This document shows positions 1-4,947 of a stretch of 10,675 nt of DNA, piece by piece (positions within the stretch are counted from its first letter, which is position 1; every line of letters begins with the position of its first letter). Origin of the DNA: an uncultured Oribacterium sp. (GTDB taxonomy: Bacteria > Bacillota > Clostridia > Lachnospirales > Lachnospiraceae); the NCBI GenBank assembly GCA_937927445.1, contig CALAOB010000032.1, positions 1 to 10,675 on the forward strand, given 5' to 3'. The notes below the pieces were generated by a model. It had not been told where the DNA came from and ran no database searches. It worked only from the letters and a program-made list of their open reading frames with translations. The position numbers and the translations under genes are program-made.

Positions 1-355
1 CATAAGTGCCGACCGGATACGTCCGGGTCACCGGCGTCACCCCATCGAACCAGGCCCCCGCCGCCCCGACGAGATACCCATCCGGCGTCGTCTGATTCAG
101 CATGAGATACCCGTTCTCATCGAAAGCGAAGCACTGGTAGACACCATCCCCGTCCCCGTCGATCCACTGCCAGGCATTCGTCGGATAGCTCCCATCATCA
201 TTCACGTACCAGAACCCCGTCGAGTTCGCCCGCCACTCACCCGCAAGCACCGGCGTGGACAGCAGCGCCGCACTGAACAGCGCTGCCGCACCCGCCGTCA
301 GCAGGGACATCGCCCTTCCTTTCGAAACTCTTCTGAATAGATCAAACTTACGCAT
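1..355 (-). CDS. Secreted cell-wall-binding repeat protein, N-terminal part (runs off left edge)
   Basis: Reading leftward from an ATG at 355 gives 118 codons without a stop; the gene continues beyond base 1. Residues 1-38 look like a Sec signal peptide: a basic start (MRKFDLFRRVSKGR), an Ala/Leu-rich core and a cleavage site after VLA (38). Residues about 47-105 form a cell-wall-binding repeat of the kind common in Lachnospiraceae surface proteins, with GFWYVNDDGSYPTNAWQWID, then an FDENGYL turn and a TTPDGYLV...GAWFDG ending. Known members attach proteins to the cell envelope; any catalytic domain would lie outside the window. The start at 355 has a ribosome site (AAAGGGGAA, 361-369). A second in-frame ATG at 310, preceded by AGGAAGGG, could be an alternative start but would lose the basic signal-peptide region. 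Glycine is mostly encoded by GGG, unlike ileS and glgP, which suggests lower expression or a different history. Confidence 0.85.
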   Translation of the reverse strand, partial: MRKFDLFRRVSKGRAMSLLTAGAAALFSAALLSTPVLAGEWRANSTGFWYVNDDGSYPTNAWQWIDGDGDGVYQCFAFDENGYLMLNQTTPDGYLVGAAGAWFDGVTPVTRTYPVGTY

Positions 356-395
356 AACATTTCCCCTTTATGTTGATAAACATCACTATGAATAA

Positions 396-404
396 ATAAT
401 ACCA
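396..404 (-). promoter_or_regulatory. Extended -10 promoter of the cell-wall-binding protein gene
   Basis: On the minus strand TATTAT (401 to 396) is preceded by TG plus one base (404-402), an extended -10 element. No good -35 hexamer sits 16-18 bases upstream. A start near 389 would leave a leader of about 34 nt before the ATG at 355. Confidence 0.55.
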
Positions 405-453
405 TTTCAGAGCATGGAAGTTCGTTAGTTTTCGATTGCGATTCGCTTACGGA

Positions 454-484
454 TTTTGACGAAAACTTTAAGAATTCGTCAGAA
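454..484. repeat. Inverted repeat between the divergent promoters, possible operator
   Basis: TGACGAA (457-463) is matched by its reverse complement TTCGTCA (475-481). One wobble and two further pairs extend the arms to 454-463 and 475-484, around an 11-base AT-rich centre. It lies between the two divergent -10 elements (about 398 and 579), so it could bind a regulator of either or both genes. No T-tract follows, so a terminator is unlikely. The remaining bases from 405 to 570 show nothing else I can name. Confidence 0.4.
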
Positions 485-573
485 ATTGGCGCTTACCGTG
501 CCTGCAATCGGATCCCTCCCGCAAATCTTAAGTAATTAACAAGAATTTAAGCGCTGTTCTTCATATTCCGGTG

Positions 574-582
574 TGGTATAGT
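574..582 (+). promoter_or_regulatory. Extended -10 promoter of the Ala/Thr-rich secreted protein gene
   Basis: TATAGT (577-582) is preceded by TGG (574-576), the same extended -10 layout as the divergent promoter. The -35 region (about 553-560) is poor. Transcription would begin near 589, leaving a leader of about 195 nt before the ATG at 785. Confidence 0.5.
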
Positions 583-592
583 ATGACTATCA

Positions 593-690
593 GCTGAAGC
601 GGTTTACAAACACTGCACCTGAATCAGTTTGCCAAACCTCTGCTGAATCGGTTTACAAATACCGAAGCTGAACGGTTCACGAAACCGTCG
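593..690 (+). repeat. Four degenerate 24-25 bp repeats, arranged as a duplicated 49-bp unit
   Basis: Repeats start at 593, 618, 642 and 667 and share CTGAA-(k)-CGGTTTACAAA or a close variant. Repeats 1 and 3 match at 21 of 25 positions. Repeats 2 and 4 share CTGAA, GTT and AAACC. The pattern is therefore two copies of a 49-bp unit, each with an A-type and a B-type repeat. GGTTT of an A repeat can pair with AAACC of the following B repeat (601-605 with 634-638; CGGTTT 649-654 with AAACCG 682-687). Repeat 4 also has a local hairpin, ACGGTT (672-677) with AACCGT (683-688). A fainter fifth CTGAA copy lies at 696. The array is just downstream of the predicted transcription start, so it may act as RNA, or as DNA binding half-sites. 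Confidence 0.7.
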
Positions 691-693
691 CTC

Positions 694-784
694 CTCTGAA
701 GCCTTTCAGAGAACGTTATAGGATCGTCGGGTGCTCGGCACCTCGAAATAACCTGCGGGACCTGCAGGGAAATGGAGAACGAAT
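694..784 (+). promoter_or_regulatory. Structured lower leader of the secreted-protein gene, with ribosome site
   Basis: Three small stem-loops precede the start codon: CTCTGAA (694-700) with TTCAGAG (705-711) around a 4-base loop; GGTGC (730-734) with GCACC (738-742) around TCG; and CCTGC (752-756) with GCAGG (764-768), whose loop contains GGGA. The ribosome site GGAG is at 774-777, seven bases before the ATG. ACCTGC also occurs as a direct repeat at 751-756 and 760-765. No known riboswitch class was recognised. Confidence 0.45.
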
Positions 785-1321
785 ATGAGAAACTTCACGA
801 AGAAAGTAGTCGCAACCACCACCGCTGTTCTGATGAGTGCATCCGTACTCGCAGGCACCGCACTCGCTGCCAATACAACCACCGCAAACACAGCATACCA
901 GAGCCTGGTAGACACCGTCACCTCCACGAAGCAGGTGCGCAACGCATTTAACGCGAAGTCCGTCGCAAGAAACGCAGCGAAGGGCACACAGAAGGCCGGC
1001 AGCACCTCATCCCTCACAGCAAATCAGATCGTAACCAATGTCATCAAGATCAAAGGCGCAGCCTCCGCAGCAACCGGAACCACCGCAAACGATAAGGTCG
1101 CAGCATCGAAGGCAGCCGCAGCCGCTGCAAACGCAGCTTACACAAACGCTGCAAGCGCGATCGGCGAGCCGGATCTCACCCAGACCGCAGGCGCGATGTT
1201 CGGACCGTACGTGCCGGAAGGTGCTTACACGAACCAGGTCGCACCGACCATCGACTACACCATGATCAACGTACCAGGCCCGGACGGACAGATCTCCGAC
1301 GGAAACGCCCAGGACTGGTAA
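785..1321 (+). CDS. Small Ala/Thr-rich secreted protein of unknown function
   Basis: This 178-residue protein is not one I recognise. Residues 1-28 form a clear Sec signal peptide (basic MRNFTKK, hydrophobic core, cleavage after TALA). The whole protein is about 22% alanine and 14% threonine and has no cysteine or histidine. Residues 91-126 are an Ala-dense, probably helical stretch. The last 50 residues are different: richer in Pro, Gly, Tyr and Asp, and ending in a C-terminal tryptophan, the only Trp in the protein. There is no LPXTG motif, lipobox or membrane anchor, so release or non-covalent wall association is likely. Codon choice is narrow (GCA/GCC, ACC/ACA, AAC), as in highly expressed genes. 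GGAG seven bases upstream supports the start. It lies divergent from a cell-wall-binding protein gene and is followed by its own terminator, so it appears monocistronic. It could be a structural envelope protein or a peptide precursor; neither can be shown here. Confidence 0.85.
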   Translation: MRNFTKKVVATTTAVLMSASVLAGTALAANTTTANTAYQSLVDTVTSTKQVRNAFNAKSVARNAAKGTQKAGSTSSLTANQIVTNVIKIKGAASAATGTTANDKVAASKAAAAAANAAYTNAASAIGEPDLTQTAGAMFGPYVPEGAYTNQVAPTIDYTMINVPGPDGQISDGNAQDW

Positions 1322-1345
1322 ACTGAAATTCATTTAAAACTTCTG

Positions 1346-1376
1346 GAAGCTGTGCCTTAGGGCACAGCTTCTTTCG
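1346..1376 (+). terminator. Stem-loop terminator after the Ala/Thr-rich secreted protein gene
   Basis: An 11-bp perfect stem, GAAGCTGTGCC (1346-1356) with GGCACAGCTTC (1361-1371), closes a TTAG loop. It is followed by a short T run (1372-1374) broken by CG. It starts 25 bases after the stop codon. Confidence 0.8.
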
Positions 1377-1409
1377 TATGCCCGCACCGCGCCTTTACAC
1401 GTTATTTCC

Positions 1410-1438
1410 TTGATTTTATGAGCCCCCTACTTTATAAT
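1410..1438 (+). promoter_or_regulatory. Sigma-A-type promoter of ileS
   Basis: TTGATT (1410-1415) and a consensus TATAAT (1433-1438) are separated by 17 bases. This is the best promoter in the window. The start would be near 1445, giving a leader of about 100 nt. Confidence 0.85.
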
Positions 1439-1489
1439 GAGAAGGCTATAAAGGCCGCATTCTGCCTATTTTTCGGGTTAGAGGTCTGC

Positions 1490-1508
1490 AACCGGTCCAC
1501 CACCGGTT
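1490..1508 (+). promoter_or_regulatory. Hairpin in the ileS leader
   Basis: AACCGGT (1490-1496) pairs with ACCGGTT (1502-1508) around a CCACC loop, 18 bases before the ribosome site GAAGGAG (1527-1533). The spacer from that site to the ATG is 11 bases, slightly long. There is no T-tract, so it is not an attenuator of the usual kind. No T-box consensus was found in the leader. Confidence 0.4.
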
Positions 1509-1544
1509 TATACTTATATATATTTTGAAGGAGAAAAGGCGCTT

Positions 1545-4500
1545 ATGTTTAGAAAAGTTGATACAAACATGAACTTTGTAGAGCGCGAGGGCGAGGTCGA
1601 GGAGTTCTGGAGACAGAATCATATCTTCGAGGAGTCCATCAAGGAGCACGAGGGTGACCCATCCTACGTTTTCTACGATGGTCCGCCTACGGCGAATGGT
1701 AAGCCGCACATCGGCCATGTCGAGACGCGCGCGTTCAAGGACATGATTCCGAGATTCCACGCGATGAAGGGTGCGATGGTACCACGTAAGGCCGGCTGGG
1801 ATACCCACGGTCTTCCGGTCGAGCTCGAGGTCGAGAAGCAGATCGGCATCAACGGTAAGGATCAGATCGAGAACTACGGTATCGCGCCTTTTATCGATCA
1901 CTGTAAGGAAAACGTCTGGAAGTATAAGGGCATGTGGGAGGACTTCTCCTACAAGGTCGGCTTCTGGGCAGACATGGAGCACCCGTACGTTACCTACCAC
2001 GATGACTACATCGAGTCCGAGTGGTGGGCACTGAAGGAAATCTTCAAGAAGAAGCTCCTGTACGAGGGCTTCAAGGTCGTACCGTACTGCCCGCGCTGCG
2101 GAACCCCGCTGTCCAGCCACGAGGTGGCACAGGGCTATAAGGAGCTGACAGAGCGCTCGGCGATCGTCCGTTTCAAGGCGAAGGATCAGGATTTCTACTT
2201 CCTCGCATGGACGACCACCCCATGGACGCTTCCATCGAACACCGGTCTCTGCGTAAATCCGGACCTGGATTACGCGAAGGTAAAGGCAGCCGACGGCTAC
2301 ACCTACGTGATGGCGTGCTCACTGCTGGATAAGGTACTCGGACCGCTCGCAAAGGACGGCGAGGCGGCTTACGAGACCCTCGAGACCTATAAGGGTACCG
2401 ACCTTGTCGGCATCGACTACGAGCCGCTCTATGCCTGTGCAGCGGAAGCGGCTGCGAAGCAGCATAAGCGCGCACACTTTGTAATCGCTGACGGTTACGT
2501 AACGGCAGACGACGGTACCGGAATCGTTCACATTGCCCCTGCATTCGGTGAGGATGATGCCCGTGTCGGCCGTGAGAACGGCTTCCCGCTCATCAAGTTC
2601 GTTGATGAGAAGGGTGTGATGACCGAGGAGACACCGTTCGCCGGCATGCGCTGCAAGCCGACCGAGAAGGAGATGGCCGCAGGTGCGATCAGCGCGGATC
2701 CGGAGGTACTGAAGGATCTGTCCGCACGTAAGCTGCTCTTCGACGCGCCGAAGTTCACGCACTCCTATCCGCACTGCTGGAGATGTGATACACCGCTGAT
2801 TTACTATGCAAGAGAGTCCTGGTTCATCAAGATGAGTGCCGTAAAGGACGACCTTGTTCGAAATAACAACACCGTCAACTGGTTCCCGGCGACGATCGGT
2901 ACCGGCCGTTTCGGCGCATGGATCGAGAATGTTCAGGACTGGGGTCTTTCACGTAACCGTTACTGGGGTACCCCGCTCAACATCTGGACCTGCCCGTGCT
3001 GCGGTAAGCAGGAGGCTGTCGGCTCCATCCAGGAGCTCCGCGAGCGTTCCACGAACTACGACGAGCTCCTTGCGCAGCTGAAGGCCGAGGGCAAGGGCGG
3101 CTACAGCTCCGACTATGTGGGCTACGAGCACATCGAGCTCCACAAGCCGTATGTCGACCAGATCACCCTGCGCTGCCCGGATTGCGGCGGCGAGATGCAC
3201 CGTGTACCGGAAGTGATCGACTGCTGGTTCGATTCCGGTGCGATGCCATATGCACAGCATCACTATCCGTTCGAGAATAAGGAGCTCTTCGAGTCCCAGT
3301 TCCCGGCACAGTTCATCTGTGAGGCCGTGGACCAGACCCGTGGATGGTTCTATTCCCTCCTCGCCGAGAGTACGATCCTCTTTAATAAGGCACCGTACCA
3401 GAACGTCCTCGTACTGGGCCACGTTCAGGACGAGAACGGACAGAAGATGAGTAAGTCGAAGGGCAATGCGGTCGACCCGATGGATGCACTCCAGAAGCAC
3501 GGCGCCGACGCCATCCGCTGGTTCTTCTACACGAACTCCGCACCATGGCTGCCGAACCGCTTCCATGATAAGGCCGTCGTCGAGGGACAGCGTAAGTTCC
3601 TGTCGACGCTCTGGAACACCTATGCATTCTTCGTTCTGTACGCCAACATTGACGACTTCGACCCGACGAAGTACAGCCTCGACTATGCGAAGCTCGGCGT
3701 CATGGACCGCTGGCTGCTCAGCAAGCTGAACACCGTGATCCGCGAAGTCGATGACGATCTCACGAACTTCCGTATCCCGGAGGCCGCGAACGCGATGCAG
3801 GATTTCGTCGACGACATGTCAAACTGGTATGTTCGTCGTTCGAGAGAGCGTTTCTGGGCGAAGGGCATGGAGCAGGATAAGATCAATGCCTACATGACGC
3901 TCTATACCGCACTGGTAACGTTCTCGAAGGTAGCGGCACCGATGGTTCCGTTCATCACCGAGTCCATCTACCGCAACCTGGTATGCAGCGTGGATCCGTC
4001 TGCGAAGGCATCCGTTCATCTCTGCAGCTTCCCGGAGGCGGACGCGTCGATGATCGACACGGCCCTCGAGGAGAACATGGATGAGGTACTGCACATCGTA
4101 CTGCTCGGTCGTGCAGCGAGAAACACCGCAGCCGTGAAGAACCGTCAGCCGATCGGTGACATGTATGTAAAGGCAGAGCACGCACTCGATCCTTTCTTCA
4201 TTGACATCGTCGAAGACGAGCTGAATGTCAAGAAGGTGACCTTCCAGGAGGACCTTCGCGCATTCACTTCCTATACATTTAAGCCACAGCTGAAGACTGT
4301 CGGTCCGAAGTATGGCAAGCACTTAAACGCGATTCGTACACATCTCACCGAGATGGATGGTTCCGCAGCGATGGACGAGCTCGACCAGAACGGCGTACTG
4401 AAGTTTACCGTGGACGGTGACACCGAGGTCAGCCTCACGAAGGACGATCTTCTCATCGACGTCGCACAGAAGGGTGGCTTCGTGACCGAGGAGGACATGA

Positions 4501-4796
4501 ACCTCACCGTCGTGCTCGACACGAACCTGACGCCGGAGCTCGAGGAAGAGGGCTTCGTCCGCGAGATCATCAGCAAGCTTCAGACCATGCGTAAGGAAGC
4601 GGGCTTCGAGGTTATGGACCATATCACGGTCTATGCGAAGGACAATGCTGAGATGATCGCACTCATGCAGAAGAACGAAGACGAAATCAAGCGAATCGTA
4701 ATGGCCGACAGCATCGTATATGACATCATGAAGGGCTATGAAAAGGAGTGGGATATCAACGGTAAGCAGGTAAAGCTTGCAGTTGAGAAGCTGTAA
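1545..4796 (+). CDS. ileS: Isoleucyl-tRNA synthetase, type 2 (eukaryote-like)
   Basis: This cytoplasmic class I synthetase charges tRNA-Ile with isoleucine using ATP. Signatures appear in order: PPTANGKPHIGH (47-58, the HIGH ATP-binding motif), GWDTHGLPVE (84-93), the editing domain with WTTTPWTLPSN (222-232) and GTGIVHIAPAFGEDD (324-338), DQTRGWFYSL (596-605) and KMSKSKGN (634-641). CxxC-like pairs at 182/185, 411/414, 483/486 and 544/547 are probable zinc ligands. At 1083 residues it is longer than the usual bacterial type 1 enzyme (about 930), and its C-terminus lacks the Cys4 zinc finger of that type. Together with the PPTANG form of the HIGH region this points to IleS2, a form associated with mupirocin tolerance. 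HIGH is intact, not the swapped GxHH form reported in hyper-resistant IleS2 enzymes. The gene has its own promoter and terminator, and its arginine codons are mostly CGT/CGC, consistent with strong expression. Confidence 0.97.
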   Translation: MFRKVDTNMNFVEREGEVEEFWRQNHIFEESIKEHEGDPSYVFYDGPPTANGKPHIGHVETRAFKDMIPRFHAMKGAMVPRKAGWDTHGLPVELEVEKQIGINGKDQIENYGIAPFIDHCKENVWKYKGMWEDFSYKVGFWADMEHPYVTYHDDYIESEWWALKEIFKKKLLYEGFKVVPYCPRCGTPLSSHEVAQGYKELTERSAIVRFKAKDQDFYFLAWTTTPWTLPSNTGLCVNPDLDYAKVKAADGYTYVMACSLLDKVLGPLAKDGEAAYETLETYKGTDLVGIDYEPLYACAAEAAAKQHKRAHFVIADGYVTADDGTGIVHIAPAFGEDDARVGRENGFPLIKFVDEKGVMTEETPFAGMRCKPTEKEMAAGAISADPEVLKDLSARKLLFDAPKFTHSYPHCWRCDTPLIYYARESWFIKMSAVKDDLVRNNNTVNWFPATIGTGRFGAWIENVQDWGLSRNRYWGTPLNIWTCPCCGKQEAVGSIQELRERSTNYDELLAQLKAEGKGGYSSDYVGYEHIELHKPYVDQITLRCPDCGGEMHRVPEVIDCWFDSGAMPYAQHHYPFENKELFESQFPAQFICEAVDQTRGWFYSLLAESTILFNKAPYQNVLVLGHVQDENGQKMSKSKGNAVDPMDALQKHGADAIRWFFYTNSAPWLPNRFHDKAVVEGQRKFLSTLWNTYAFFVLYANIDDFDPTKYSLDYAKLGVMDRWLLSKLNTVIREVDDDLTNFRIPEAANAMQDFVDDMSNWYVRRSRERFWAKGMEQDKINAYMTLYTALVTFSKVAAPMVPFITESIYRNLVCSVDPSAKASVHLCSFPEADASMIDTALEENMDEVLHIVLLGRAARNTAAVKNRQPIGDMYVKAEHALDPFFIDIVEDELNVKKVTFQEDLRAFTSYTFKPQLKTVGPKYGKHLNAIRTHLTEMDGSAAMDELDQNGVLKFTVDGDTEVSLTKDDLLIDVAQKGGFVTEEDMNLTVVLDTNLTPELEEEGFVREIISKLQTMRKEAGFEVMDHITVYAKDNAEMIALMQKNEDEIKRIVMADSIVYDIMKGYEKEWDINGKQVKLAVEKL

Positions 4797-4811
4797 TTCA
4801 TATGTAGACGG

Positions 4812-4840
4812 CGGAGGCCCTCAGGGCCTCCGTAGTTCTT
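4812..4840 (+). terminator. Stem-loop terminator after ileS
   Basis: A 9-bp GC-rich stem, CGGAGGCCC (4812-4820) with GGGCCTCCG (4824-4832), closes a TCA loop and is followed by TAGTTCTT, a poor T-tract. It starts 15 bases after the ileS stop. Some read-through into glgP is possible because no strong glgP promoter was found. Confidence 0.75.
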
Positions 4841-4847
4841 CCGTGTT

Positions 4848-4939
4848 TCACGAGTTTCCCGTAAGGGGAAGGGGGCGTGATCCTTTGCGGAAGTATATTC
4901 GACGCTTTGTGGACGCAAAGTGAGTTGAGAATGAAAGGA
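4848..4939 (+). promoter_or_regulatory. glgP upstream region: nested inverted repeats, weak -10 and ribosome site
   Basis: TCACG (4848-4852) pairs with CGTGA (4876-4880), enclosing TTCCC (4856-4860) with GGGAA (4866-4870). Further on, CTTTGCG (4883-4889) and CGCAAAG (4914-4920) form a perfect inverted repeat around a -10-like TATATT (4894-4899) that lacks a convincing -35. A competing short stem, CTTTG (4905-4909) with CAAAG (4916-4920), uses the same right arm. GACGCnnnGTG occurs twice in tandem (4901-4911, 4912-4922). The ribosome site AAAGGA (4934-4939) is 8 bases before the ATG at 4948. Confidence 0.4.
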
Positions 4940-4947
4940 TTTTGTAT

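Noticed and set aside
593..690. CRISPR array or CcpA (cre) sites
   Set aside because: The repeats are degenerate and contiguous, with no spacers of uniform length between identical repeats, so this is not CRISPR. TGAAGCG...TTTACA resembles a cre site but is one base short between TG and CG, so it does not fit the consensus.
1007..1333. Cys-rich minus-strand frame of 108 codons opposite the Ala/Thr-rich gene
   Set aside because: The cysteines are simply the complement of GCA alanine codons on the plus strand. The frame has no promoter or ribosome site and overlaps the terminator side of the real gene.
1490..1508. T-box antiterminator of ileS
   Set aside because: The hairpin contains CCACC in its loop, but there is no T-box consensus, no specifier stem and no terminator alternative; the leader is too short.
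2949..3566. 205-codon minus-strand frame inside ileS, and similar frames at 1446-2120 and 3819-4322
   Set aside because: These are shadows of ileS codon bias, with no motifs or start signals, inside a gene that is intact on the plus strand.
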